This document shows, one piece after another, positions 1 through 7,756 of a stretch of DNA of 64,000 nucleotides. The translations under genes were made by a program, and so were the position numbers. The stretch is from Cytophagaceae bacterium. Its GTDB lineage: Bacteria > Bacteroidota > Bacteroidia > Cytophagales > Spirosomataceae. Below the pieces are notes generated by a model. It made no database searches. It saw only the letters and a program-made list of their open reading frames with translations, and was not told where the DNA came from. The stretch is from assembly GCA_027491315.1 (NCBI GenBank), contig JAIXWL010000001.1, positions 434,001 to 498,000 on the forward strand, written 5' to 3'. Position 1 is the first letter of the stretch. Each line of letters begins with the position of its first letter.

Positions 1-76
1 ACCTTTCAGAAATTTGGTAATTGTAAATGGAAAAAATGACCCCATAAAAAGTTTATTTTCTGAAAGTTATGCTAGT

Positions 77-119
77 TTTTAATCCAAAAGAGGTCAAAAT
101 GACCTCTTTTGGATTAAAA
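77..119. terminator. Long perfect hairpin, bidirectional terminator
   Basis: Two 20-bp arms (77-96 and 100-119) are perfectly complementary around a three-base AAA loop. Each arm has a run of T or A at its outer end, so the hairpin could stop transcription from either side. It lies downstream of the minus-strand gene that ends at 195. A smaller 10-bp inverted repeat (3-12 with 57-66) lies just to its left. No gene is recognisable in bases 1-194. Confidence 0.8.
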
Positions 120-194
120 CTCTCTTACTAGTTGGAATGTGGCATCCTTTTGTTCTGGTGCACTTTAAAAAAGCTAAATAACCATTGTAAAAAA

Positions 195-638
195 TTAATC
201 TTTTGATTCAAATTTGGCCAATACGTGCAAAATAATACCTCCTAACAAGATATATGTTGCATAATGTAAGGCAGGAGTATTTGGGATATGAACAAGTTCC
301 ACCTCGAAGAAAAATGCATAGATTAATAATATATGAGATAGAATAATACAAAGAAATGCTAACCATTGAATCATTAAATATGTCCTAGTTAGACACTGTT
401 TGATATATACCCCGATTCCTATTTCTACCAAACTAATTAGAAGTATAAAAATATGTCTACTTCTCAACATAACCCTTAAACCCATCTCTAAACTAGGCTT
501 ATCTGGATAGGTAATTGATAAATATTTTCCAGTCCAGGTGAAAAAATACAGACTTAAAAATCCAATAAATAAGTATATAGTTGAAAAATAATTTTTCCTT
601 AGGCCACTCACTATTGAATTGACGTTGAATAATGGCAT
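195..638 (-). CDS. Small integral membrane protein, unknown function
   Basis: This is a 147-residue protein with about four hydrophobic segments (roughly residues 18-37, 62-80, 88-112 and 123-141) joined by short polar loops. It therefore probably sits in the inner membrane. The overall size and four-helix pattern recall small DoxX/MauE-like proteins, but I see no redox cysteine motif and do not assign the family. The ATG at 636-638 is the only sensible start. The gene stands alone, with a strong hairpin terminator about 75 bp downstream and a 425-bp gene-free stretch upstream. Confidence 0.6.
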   Translation of the reverse strand: MPLFNVNSIVSGLRKNYFSTIYLFIGFLSLYFFTWTGKYLSITYPDKPSLEMGLRVMLRSRHIFILLISLVEIGIGVYIKQCLTRTYLMIQWLAFLCIILSHILLIYAFFFEVELVHIPNTPALHYATYILLGGIILHVLAKFESKD

Positions 639-1063
639 AAATTTTTTCCAATTTTTGAATAAATCTACCCTAAAATACTATTTCCTGAAATTAAAAGGCT
701 CAAAAAATAAAACTCTTTACTGGCCAAGAACCACAAAATCCAATATTAAACCCTCAAAATGATTCGATAGGCAACATTTCTCTCCATTCCATTAATTTAG
801 GATTATAAATTCTCTAAAAATAAGGTGATGAAATTTAGAAAGTTGCAACTACAAAAAATGTCGCCATACAGCAATTTCCGTTGGTTTTAAAACAAAAAAA
901 TCACCATTTCTGATGACTTTTCTGTTTGCTCCCCTTTTCGACGAAAGATGCAGCTATAATGCGATGATTGAGCATGTGACGATTAAGAGATTGAAGAGTT
1001 GAACTTGGTATATTTTTGAAGGAAGTTCATTTCTTGATTTCCATTTAGCAAAAATCGCAATTG
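639..1063. other. Gene-free stretch with a relic of a repeat
   Basis: No credible coding sequence is seen on either strand of this AT-rich 425-bp stretch. The only structured part is 881-934, which resembles the segment next to the tRNA-Asn 3' end at the far side of the mobile element (listed separately). The rest shows nothing I can interpret. Confidence 0.5.
881..934. repeat. Diverged third copy of the element-end/terminator sequence
   Basis: About 48 bases here match 19262-19312 with only a few differences. The shared part is an A-rich stretch, a hairpin with TCACCATTTCTGATGA as its core, and then TTTGCTCCC, which are the first bases of the tRNA-Asn 3' end read on the plus strand. After TTTGCTCCCC the match stops. 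The copy at 19262-19312 lies inside the mobile element, next to its right att core. A copy outside the element on the chromosomal side suggests a decayed end of an earlier, related insertion in the same tRNA gene (inference). Confidence 0.6.
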
Positions 1064-1636
1064 TCAATTTTTAAAATCAAGACTACCGCAGGGAACCATT
1101 ACAACATCTGTACCGTCTGCGATCTGGTAAAATAGTTTTTTACCTTTTATGATATATTCTGCCCTAACCGGAAATTTTGTTTTATGGATGAAAATTGCAC
1201 TGTAAAATAAATAATTATTGGAAGGCGCAATTCTATTATTCAAATCCTTTAATTCATTATTTAAATGAGCTGGTATACCCGTAAGACCATAATCAAACTC
1301 TTGCAATTTGTCAATGGTCATATTTGACTTTGTAAAGGCTACTTTGGCGTACGAATCTTCAGATTTAAAAGAAATGATTGCTGGAAATTTAATTTTTAAA
1401 TCCAGAGGCGATGATGCCTCATTGCTTACATTAGTCCAAAAAATAAAATAATTGTACTCTTTTCCCTTATAAGAAACAATTCCCCCTCCCTTAGGTAAAC
1501 TATTGGTAATAATTATTTTATTCTTGATTGTAGAATTATAGACTACTTTAGAATACTCCCAATTCTTTTTTTGAACTGACTGTCCATACAAGTTCAACGA
1601 GAGAAATATCAAAAAGATAGTAGAATACTTTTTCAT
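1064..1636 (-). CDS. Secreted hypothetical protein
   Basis: The protein has 190 residues if translation starts at the ATG at 1634-1636. That start gives a clean signal peptide beginning MKKYSTIFLIFLSLN and ending near YGQS. An in-frame upstream ATG at 1663 would add nine residues and would overlap the hairpin terminator at 1644-1676, so I prefer the shorter form. The mature part is rich in beta-prone, aromatic and lysine residues and has no motif I recognise. Export to the periplasm or cell surface is inferred from the signal peptide. This is the last chromosomal gene before the att core of the mobile element. Confidence 0.6.
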   Translation of the reverse strand: MKKYSTIFLIFLSLNLYGQSVQKKNWEYSKVVYNSTIKNKIIITNSLPKGGGIVSYKGKEYNYFIFWTNVSNEASSPLDLKIKFPAIISFKSEDSYAKVAFTKSNMTIDKLQEFDYGLTGIPAHLNNELKDLNNRIAPSNNYLFYSAIFIHKTKFPVRAEYIIKGKKLFYQIADGTDVVMVPCGSLDFKN

Positions 1637-1643
1637 AAAATCA

Positions 1644-1676
1644 AAAAGGGTTATACTATACAAGTATAACCCTTTT
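1644..1676 (-). terminator. Hairpin terminator, probably the original tRNA-Asn terminator
   Basis: Fourteen-base arms (1644-1657 and 1663-1676) are perfectly complementary around a five-base loop. Read on the minus strand the stem ends in a run of T. It lies 12 bp beyond the displaced tRNA-Asn 3' fragment (1688-1731), exactly where the native terminator of the tRNA gene would have been before the element inserted. Confidence 0.75.
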
Positions 1677-1687
1677 ACTTTGATTTG

Positions 1688-1731
1688 TGCTCCCTCTCCT
1701 GGGCTCGAACCAGGGACCCCATGATTAACAG
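1688..1731 (-). repeat. attL: 44-bp direct repeat, displaced 3' part of tRNA-Asn
   Basis: These 44 bases are identical to 19306-19349. They correspond to the tRNA-Asn gene from the anticodon loop to the 3' end, read on the minus strand. The rest of the tRNA is missing here: beyond 1731 the sequence changes to unrelated element DNA. It is therefore not a functional tRNA gene but the attachment-site copy left on the far side of an integrated element. Confidence 0.92.
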
Positions 1732-1843
1732 ATTTTTAAGGGTCATAATGATATGTTACCATACAGGGTTTAAACACTGATTTCAAGTAAATTAGAATTA
1801 GTTTTATAATGGATGTCCGACTTTGTCCACCTTTGTATTGGAT

Positions 1844-1862
1844 TCTTGGCGTGATTCTTGGC
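1844..1862. promoter_or_regulatory. Paired TCTTGGC repeats, possible integrase arm sites (left end)
   Basis: TCTTGGC occurs at 1844-1850 and 1856-1862, about one helical turn apart, roughly 110 bp inside the left att core. A matching pair occurs at 19136-19142 and 19147-19153 near the right end, in the same orientation, and a decayed pair occurs at 10929-10946. Short repeated motifs near both ends are typical of arm-type sites bound by tyrosine integrases or excisionases. The role is inferred from position only. Confidence 0.45.
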
Positions 1863-1867
1863 AACAA

Positions 1868-3553
1868 TTACTCCAAGTAGGTTTTAATCTTGTTTAACAA
1901 ATTCGCCTTATTAAAATACTTGCTTCTATCATTAAAGTGTGAAGCAATAAAATTAGAAAATGACGTAAATGAATTTAACTTATTCTGATGCTTACGGTGG
2001 CGTGACATGGAATATATATATTTTTCTAATAACACTTTAAAATTTAAAGACGACTCGTAAAGTTCAGCACTGTAATAAATTAAAGTATCAATATCTATAA
2101 CTACTAAATCTTTAACTCTTGAAGTATTATATCCCAAGTTTTTTAGTTTCTCAACTTCAATTTTAAACCAAGTATTCAAGATAAAATTAAGTCCGGGAAC
2201 ATCGAAAACCTTATCATGTAAAACCAAAATAGGATATATCTCAATCCTTTCCGGGTTCATTTCAAAGTCAAATTTATATTTGTCATCAAAGAGGTCCTTT
2301 ACACAATTAATAAGCTGTATAATCCCTTTGTTATTTTCATTTGAGTTCATAAACTTTTCTCTGAGAAGTTTTTCATATTGATGATAGTCATAAGAAACCA
2401 ATACTTCCTTCTTAATTAAGACATCTTTACTTTCAAATAAAAAAACACTTTTGCCATTCCTAATGTAAAAATCCGGTTCTTTAACTTTAATACATTTTTT
2501 AATTTCATCGCCTGAAAAACTCAAATACTTGTTTTTAAAAACGCTCAATAATACCGATTGCATTAATATTTTTTCGGAAAATTCATCACAATAAATCGGC
2601 CTAAAATCTTTATAAAACGGTACTTCTCCATTAGTCTTTAGAGTATTATTTATATCATTTAATTTGAAGTACATTCCTTTAAAAATACATTCAAAAACAA
2701 ATGGCAGGTAAACTATCAAATAGTTGCCATTTTTTAACTTTACTATGGGGTTTGACCTTATAGTTTTGAAATCCTCTTCAAATCTTCCCTCTTCATTGTT
2801 CATAATCAATTCGTCTAAAAACAAATGATTATACTCCAAATTATCAGTAATTATAAATTCAATGGATTTATTAGTAAATCGATTATCTATAATATGGCCC
2901 AAAAATGACAATAAGGCTTTTACAAAATCACTCAATTTTGTAATCCCAAATCGATTTATGTACTTACTAAGTAATATGTTTCCGCATTCAGATTTTTTTA
3001 AATATTCAAACAAGAGATTCATCTTGAATACTTGCGTGATGAATATTTTCTGAACATCTGTATTGTTAAAATCGTAATTAGAGAATGATGTTGAAAAAAC
3101 AGCTTCTGCAAATTTCCCTTCATTTATTAAATTCGTTGATTTAGGAGGATTTAGATTTATTTTATCGTTAACAATTAAGATTGCATTAAAAAAACTTACC
3201 TCAGATTGTACAGAAAACTCATTCTCAACATCAGAATTTAAGTTGAACACAACTTCAAATAGAAACAATAATGCTTTCACATTTATTATTTTTACATTCT
3301 TTGATTGGCTCTGAATTCTTGAAATTTTGAATAAAAGTTCATCACGATACTTCTTATTTTTTGAGTTAAAAAAAGAAGTTATCAAATCTCTTTCAAGTAC
3401 AGCATTGTCAGATAAAAATGGCCCTAATAAATGACAAATTGCTTTTAATGCCATCTCTCGATTTATACCAGACATAATCTCTTCTACAGTTTTATCTGAT
3501 GGACCAAATAAATCTGAATAACCAATTAAGACACCATGAGATATTTTTCCCAT
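1868..3553 (-). CDS. PD-(D/E)xK nuclease-like protein, candidate defence gene
   Basis: This 561-residue soluble protein has no signal peptide or membrane segment. The C-terminal half contains KEPDFYIRNGKSVFLFESKD, a good match to the PD-(D/E)xK nuclease core: Asp361, then 12 residues, then Glu374 and Lys376 in an ESK motif between hydrophobic beta strands. The N-terminal 350 residues look helical and are not recognised. The gene lies between the integrase and the att core, the position where integrative elements often carry cargo. It ends 22 bp before the integrase region and is co-oriented with it. A role in restriction or phage defence is inferred from the nuclease core and the location. 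It could instead be a recombination helper. The high AT content resembles the rest of the element. Confidence 0.55.
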   Translation of the reverse strand: MGKISHGVLIGYSDLFGPSDKTVEEIMSGINREMALKAICHLLGPFLSDNAVLERDLITSFFNSKNKKYRDELLFKISRIQSQSKNVKIINVKALLFLFEVVFNLNSDVENEFSVQSEVSFFNAILIVNDKINLNPPKSTNLINEGKFAEAVFSTSFSNYDFNNTDVQKIFITQVFKMNLLFEYLKKSECGNILLSKYINRFGITKLSDFVKALLSFLGHIIDNRFTNKSIEFIITDNLEYNHLFLDELIMNNEEGRFEEDFKTIRSNPIVKLKNGNYLIVYLPFVFECIFKGMYFKLNDINNTLKTNGEVPFYKDFRPIYCDEFSEKILMQSVLLSVFKNKYLSFSGDEIKKCIKVKEPDFYIRNGKSVFLFESKDVLIKKEVLVSYDYHQYEKLLREKFMNSNENNKGIIQLINCVKDLFDDKYKFDFEMNPERIEIYPILVLHDKVFDVPGLNFILNTWFKIEVEKLKNLGYNTSRVKDLVVIDIDTLIYYSAELYESSLNFKVLLEKYIYSMSRHRKHQNKLNSFTSFSNFIASHFNDRSKYFNKANLLNKIKTYLE

Positions 3554-3575
3554 TTATAAATTTTTGTCAATGTAA

Positions 3576-4805
3576 TTAAAATAAACAACTGTTTATATCC
3601 TTTGACTGTTCCACCGTTAACTGACCGACATAGTGTTGTGTTACAACAGTGGTGGCGTGGCCTAAGTGTTCGGCAATATGATTTATTGAACGTCCATTCC
3701 GGTTCAAGGTCGTTGCGTAAGAATCACGAGCAATATCAAGTACAAGGTTGAGAGATAGGTCTAATTTCTGAGTTACATACCTCAGCTCCTTATTAATTTC
3801 ACCACACAGCTTATGTGATTTGTTTGATAAGGTAGTGTCAGTATATCCATCCTTCATCTTACCAATAATAAAAGGACTATCCTTGACTCCAATCTTATCT
3901 AACACCTCCTGAAGTTTGTCCGTTATTGGTGCTACAATAGGTTTGATATTACTTCGTCTGGTCGTCTTTGTTTTCGTCCTGTAGAACCTAAAACTTCCTC
4001 CTTTGATATGGTCCCATCTCATCGCCAACAGGTCCACAAAATTGATTCCATTACACCGGTACAGGAACAACCAAATATCTCTTGCCCACTCCTGTTCCTT
4101 CGTTTCAAAATCTGTTAATTCCGCAATTGATTGTATTTCCTCCGCCCTCAAGACCACTTTGGATGGAAAATATGTTCTGATACCAAAACCACCTGCTCCA
4201 AACGGGTACTCATAATCTTGGGGTATAAACTTGGTGATGTTTCTGTGATAATTGATAACCGTACGAATATCAGTCATGTAACCTGAAATGGTTGCTGGTG
4301 AACCGCCTCGTTTTGATACCTCATATTCAAAATCATGTAGAAAGTTAACGGTAATGTCCTTGTAGGTTAACCCCGGCTTGAACTTCTCCAACTGGTTTCT
4401 TGCGGTCTTCATTCTGTTTTTTGACGCAGGTTTTAACCTCTTATTCTCTCTGAAATATTCCGCCATTTCGAAATAAGTCATTTCAGTTGGTGTAATCTTA
4501 ACGACCGGTTCAACTACCTCCTCCTTAAAAAACTCCTCTCTAAACTGTTGTCTATCAAATGGTATTACTCTCTCGAATACCTTCTCCGCCCTCTCTAAAA
4601 ACTCATCACATCTTTGACGATATTCTTTACTCTTGTCATCCAACGACCGCTTAACAAAAATATGGTTATACTGTTGTTCCGTCAGCTTATCAACATTCAA
4701 GTACAAGACTTCTCCTTTGTGTTGAACGATGACTGATAGGTTAAATCTTCCATGCTTATCAGGTCTATTACCTCTCTTGTCTAATCTAATATTAATTGTT
4801 GCCAT
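3576..4805 (-). CDS. Tyrosine recombinase (integrase)
   Basis: The 409-residue protein has an N-terminal arm-binding domain (about 1-100), a core-binding SAM-like domain (about 105-205) and a C-terminal catalytic domain (about 225-405). Near the C-terminus are IARDSYATTLNRNG (box II region), EHLGHATTVVTQHYVG with the LGH histidine, and the nucleophilic tyrosine in HYVG. The box I arginine is replaced: the region reads YRCNGINFVDLL, with Asn where Arg is usual. The first His of HxxR is replaced by Asp (DIAR). Loss of the box I Arg is known in Bacteroidota recombinases related to IntDOT, so the enzyme can still be active. It most likely integrates and excises this element at tRNA-Asn. Its start overlaps the end of the excisionase-like gene by 14 bp. 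Confidence 0.9.
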   Translation of the reverse strand: MATINIRLDKRGNRPDKHGRFNLSVIVQHKGEVLYLNVDKLTEQQYNHIFVKRSLDDKSKEYRQRCDEFLERAEKVFERVIPFDRQQFREEFFKEEVVEPVVKITPTEMTYFEMAEYFRENKRLKPASKNRMKTARNQLEKFKPGLTYKDITVNFLHDFEYEVSKRGGSPATISGYMTDIRTVINYHRNITKFIPQDYEYPFGAGGFGIRTYFPSKVVLRAEEIQSIAELTDFETKEQEWARDIWLFLYRCNGINFVDLLAMRWDHIKGGSFRFYRTKTKTTRRSNIKPIVAPITDKLQEVLDKIGVKDSPFIIGKMKDGYTDTTLSNKSHKLCGEINKELRYVTQKLDLSLNLVLDIARDSYATTLNRNGRSINHIAEHLGHATTVVTQHYVGQLTVEQSKDINSCLF

Positions 4806-5040
4806 AGCGTACTTTTCTATTTAATGTTGGTAATGGGGGTAAGTCCATAGTTGTTCTTACTCCTGATTTAATCCATTGGTCAAGTTCATCTCTGTCGAAT
4901 CGAGGTGAACGACCAATCCTTGAAAATGGTATCTTCCCATCTTTCATCCATGCACCCAATGTGGAACGTGATATATTAAGATAATCACATGTCATCTTAA
5001 CGGTTAGGTACTTAGTGTAGTCGTAAATGAAGTTTCTCAT
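4792..5040 (-). CDS. Excisionase-like helix-turn-helix protein
   Basis: This 82-residue protein has a single MerR-like/HTH_17 domain. TVKMTCDYLNISRSTLGAWM forms the helix-turn-helix, followed by the wing GKIPFSRIGRSPRFDRDEL. That layout is typical of excisionases (recombination directionality factors) and related DNA-binding proteins of Bacteroidota elements. It lies directly upstream of the integrase and overlaps its start by 14 bp, so the two are co-transcribed and translationally coupled. Control of integration versus excision is inferred from family and position; I cannot exclude a purely regulatory role. Confidence 0.75.
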   Translation of the reverse strand: MRNFIYDYTKYLTVKMTCDYLNISRSTLGAWMKDGKIPFSRIGRSPRFDRDELDQWIKSGVRTTMDLPPLPTLNRKVRYGNN

Positions 5041-5099
5041 GATAGTTTGTTGAAAAACGGCGCCAAAGATATTGCTTCCAATTCAGTGGCGCCGCATGT

Positions 5100-6623
5100 T
5101 TATGCGGCAATCGATAATCCGATTTTTGCTTGTTCTTTTTCCTGTAGGCACTCATCAAATCTCTTCTGGCAAAACTCTACAGATATAGGGTCTATTTCGT
5201 AAGCCACAACCGGTCTACCCAAAGTAAGACCGATGGAAACGGTACCAGTTCCTGCGAAACCGTCAACAATCAAATCGTTAGGACGAGAGTATGCCTTAAT
5301 AAAATCCTTGTAAATAGATGTTGGACATGGAGCGTCATGTTGAAAATCCTTATCCACCGATTTCAATTCTTTGTTATTGAATACTGAAGTTGAAAATACA
5401 TTTGTTTTACATGTTTCAGACGACTTTACGTAGGCCGTCCCAAGTGATGTTCTTCCCAACTTAAATTCTGAAATTGATGATTCGACTTTTACTTGTTCTT
5501 CAAAATATGGTTCTCCACCAGGTTTTCTAACTACAATAATCGCTTCCCATGAATTAATAAATCTATGGGGATGTGCCGTATATTTTTGATTAGACTTAAC
5601 CCAAACATTTGAGTCGATTGATTCCCAACCATTATCTTCCAATCCAACTACGACTCTGTGGATGATATTTCTACACAACCCCTCAGAATAAGATTCCCCC
5701 AAAATTGTAACCATATATCCTCCAGGTTTTAATTTTCTCTTTTTCTCCTCACAGAACATGAGAAAGTTATCAACGTATTCTTTAGCAGTTTTTTCCTTCC
5801 CGTGTGGATTTTCCCCTTGATTACGATAATCTCTTTGGTCCATGTATGGATGAGAATCAATGAAAAGGGCAACTGAGTCATTTTCAATTTCGTCCATCAC
5901 TAAAGAGGATTTATTGTATAACTTGTACCACACATGTGCGTTCTGACCTTCAATAGTTGATAATTTTCTATCGTCAGCATATTTCTGTTTTTTCAATTTA
6001 TCTTGAAGTAATTTATAAGCCTTGTCTACCTTGAAATCTCCATTATCTAACCCCTCCATAAGTCCAAGTTTGTTATCAAGATTTTCTTCCTCGTACCATT
6101 TTACTGCCATCAATTTTCTTAAAGAAGACGCTTTAATGGATAGATTCATCAGATATGACACTAACTGAAATCTATCCATTCCCACAATTCCATAATTATT
6201 ATTGTTCTCAAAGTCTCCGAATCCAAGCATGTTTCGTTTCTTACCTTGTGACTTTCCAATCATTCCCAAATATTGCTCAGCACAATTCGCCATCTCAGAG
6301 TATGACATTTGAGTACGTTGATTACTTGTCATTCTAGCCGTAATCACATCTTCATTTTGAATGTTGATATGAAGACATTTTAGAGTCTTAAAACCTAATT
6401 TCTTTGCTAACTCATAGCGAACCACTCCATCAGTGATGTAGAAGGTACCATCAACCAAATTTCCTAACACCGGCAAGTGTTGACCGAATCTATTCATGGT
6501 ATACTCAATGTGGTCCATCTTCTTTGGTTTGATGACCATTAATACCTCGGAGTGAATTCGAATATCCTCCAACGGTAATACAAAAACTTGAGATGCGTGT
6601 TTCAATAAATTATTCTCTTTCAT
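5100..6623 (-). CDS. ParB-domain/DNA methyltransferase fusion
   Basis: This is a 507-residue, two-part protein. Residues about 10-95 form a ParB/sulfiredoxin-like domain (RFGQHLPVLGNLVDGTFYITDG followed by VRYELAKKLGF, split here for length). The C-terminal half is an N6-adenine or N4-cytosine methyltransferase. The catalytic motif IV is near residue 256 as DSHPYMD, and the SAM-binding motif I is near residue 452 as DGFAGTGTVSIG. With IV before I this is the beta-class order. The catalytic motif has Ser-His where DPPY or SPPY is usual, so activity needs testing. Such ParB-methylase fusions are common on phages and integrative elements and usually lack a cognate restriction enzyme. It may protect element DNA or regulate it (inference). 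Confidence 0.8.
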   Translation of the reverse strand: MKENNLLKHASQVFVLPLEDIRIHSEVLMVIKPKKMDHIEYTMNRFGQHLPVLGNLVDGTFYITDGVVRYELAKKLGFKTLKCLHINIQNEDVITARMTSNQRTQMSYSEMANCAEQYLGMIGKSQGKKRNMLGFGDFENNNNYGIVGMDRFQLVSYLMNLSIKASSLRKLMAVKWYEEENLDNKLGLMEGLDNGDFKVDKAYKLLQDKLKKQKYADDRKLSTIEGQNAHVWYKLYNKSSLVMDEIENDSVALFIDSHPYMDQRDYRNQGENPHGKEKTAKEYVDNFLMFCEEKKRKLKPGGYMVTILGESYSEGLCRNIIHRVVVGLEDNGWESIDSNVWVKSNQKYTAHPHRFINSWEAIIVVRKPGGEPYFEEQVKVESSISEFKLGRTSLGTAYVKSSETCKTNVFSTSVFNNKELKSVDKDFQHDAPCPTSIYKDFIKAYSRPNDLIVDGFAGTGTVSIGLTLGRPVVAYEIDPISVEFCQKRFDECLQEKEQAKIGLSIAA

Positions 6624-6638
6624 TTTCTGTTTGTTTGC

Positions 6639-6665
6639 TTGTAAGTCTTTATATTTTACTTACAA
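6639..6665. promoter_or_regulatory. Inverted repeat TTGTAAGT/ACTTACAA upstream of the methyltransferase
   Basis: TTGTAAGT (6639-6646) and ACTTACAA (6658-6665) are perfect 8-bp inverted arms separated by 11 bp, about 16 bp upstream of the methyltransferase ATG. The half-site ACTTACAAA recurs at 6817-6825 and 7556-7564, ahead of or between neighbouring genes. This looks like an operator shared by element genes, with the HTH protein at 7757-8488 or the excisionase as candidate ligands. A further short hairpin (ATCAATC with GATTGAT, around 6747-6777) lies in the same 218-bp intergenic region. Confidence 0.4.
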
Positions 6666-6841
6666 AATTGATAAAAAAATAGGGCGCTATACTAGACCTG
6701 AAGTTTCCTTCAAGTCATTTTGGACTTTCAAAGCACCGGCCATTATCAATCCACCCTCTCCCGAGTAGATTGATGTTTAAATTGAACTTTTCTTTACATG
6801 TTTAACTTTTAAAAAGACTTACAAAGTGATTAAAAAAACGC

Positions 6842-7498
6842 TTAACTATATAACTCATGATACTTAGAATACGCAAGGTTTTGGATTTGGATTGCTGCGT
6901 CCTTCAACATTTCGCTATCATTTTTACCATCTAAAAAACTATCTTCTCTTCCCAATGACTTAGTGAATACCTTTACCTTCTTGTCATTATCATCAAGCCA
7001 GAATCCTCTAACAGACAGATACGGTATTTTGCTCACAGGGTGAACGTTCTTTATAACATGAAACTCCGGTTGTATTACCAACCGCAATCTCTTCAATTGA
7101 AGACTCATTTGGTAAAACTTGGTATGGAATTCATGAAACTGACCACCTTGGTTCGACTCACAGACATTATGTGTGTAATAGTCTAACATGTTTTGCTTCA
7201 ATTGAGTCAACTTTGTCCACTTACTCATGTCGCTTGTATCGTTATATATCTCGTCTTTAAAATTATCTTCCAATATAAACTCAACTACTTTCTTAGCAGG
7301 GGGAATCGATTTTAAGGCCGGAAATTCGTCAAAGAATTTATCAGTCATCTCTTTGTTTAACTTATTGTTGGTTGCCTTGGGCATTAACAACAATAGTAAA
7401 AGTGCTTGCTGGTAATTACCCTCATACCCATTCATGGCATCCAGCGCGTGCTGAACAATTTCGTTACCGTAAGTAAGAACCTCCTGAATGAATGACAT
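6842..7498 (-). CDS. Element protein of unknown function
   Basis: The protein has 218 residues from the ATG at 7496-7498. The reading frame is open to a TTG at 7550-7552, but a consensus Bacteroidota promoter lies inside that extension, so the ATG is the likely start. The sequence is soluble and mixed helical. It begins with a short helical region (MSFIQEVLTYGNEIVQHALD) and ends with a basic segment near FTKSLGRED. I recognise no family. It sits in the middle of the element's core genes, all on the minus strand, so a role in element maintenance is possible but unsupported. Confidence 0.6.
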   Translation of the reverse strand: MSFIQEVLTYGNEIVQHALDAMNGYEGNYQQALLLLLLMPKATNNKLNKEMTDKFFDEFPALKSIPPAKKVVEFILEDNFKDEIYNDTSDMSKWTKLTQLKQNMLDYYTHNVCESNQGGQFHEFHTKFYQMSLQLKRLRLVIQPEFHVIKNVHPVSKIPYLSVRGFWLDDNDKKVKVFTKSLGREDSFLDGKNDSEMLKDAAIQIQNLAYSKYHELYS

Positions 7499-7522
7499 AT
7501 ATAATTTGCCTGTTTGGTTTGA

Positions 7523-7553
7523 CAAAGGTAAGAACAATGTTGTACTTTCCAAA
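7523..7553 (-). promoter_or_regulatory. Consensus Bacteroidota promoter
   Basis: Read on the minus strand, TTTG (7550-7553), a 19-bp spacer and TACCTTTG (7523-7530) match the TTTG-N19-TAnnTTTG primary sigma promoter of Bacteroidota exactly. Transcription would start about 18 bp before the ATG at 7498, giving a short leader. An ACTTACAAA motif at 7556-7564 abuts the -33 element and could be a repressor site. Confidence 0.75.
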
Positions 7554-7634
7554 AAACTTACAAATGTTTTTTGAAATATTTTTTAGCCCTACTCCTAACG
7601 GTATCAGAAAACCACTTTACTTCCTTTAATTTAC

Positions 7635-7661
7635 ATGAAGTTTACATATATGTAATTTCAT
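7635..7661. promoter_or_regulatory. 27-bp near-perfect palindrome, possible operator
   Basis: The centre TTACATATATGTAA (7642-7655) is a perfect 14-bp palindrome. It is flanked by ATGAA (7635-7639) and TTCAT (7657-7661), which extend the symmetry with a one-base offset. It lies about 80 bp upstream of the promoter at 7523-7553 and about 95 bp past the end of the winged-helix gene. A dimeric regulator site is the likeliest role. A short hairpin (AAGTCC with GGACTT, 7702-7716) lies nearby and may end the upstream transcript. Confidence 0.45.
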
Positions 7662-7756
7662 ATTTGGGGAGGGGGTGACCGCCATTGGGGGTGGGGCATG
7701 AAAGTCCGAAGGACTTATACTAAGCGGTCGTTACACTCCCGGTCACAGTTGAGGAG

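Noticed and set aside
1688-1731. Second tRNA-Asn gene
   Set aside because: Only the 3' part of the tRNA is present; the D arm, anticodon 5' stem and acceptor 5' strand are missing, so it is an attachment-site copy.
7499-7552. N-terminal extension of the 6842-7498 gene from a TTG
   Set aside because: A consensus promoter (7523-7553) lies inside this stretch, and the ATG at 7498 is a better start.
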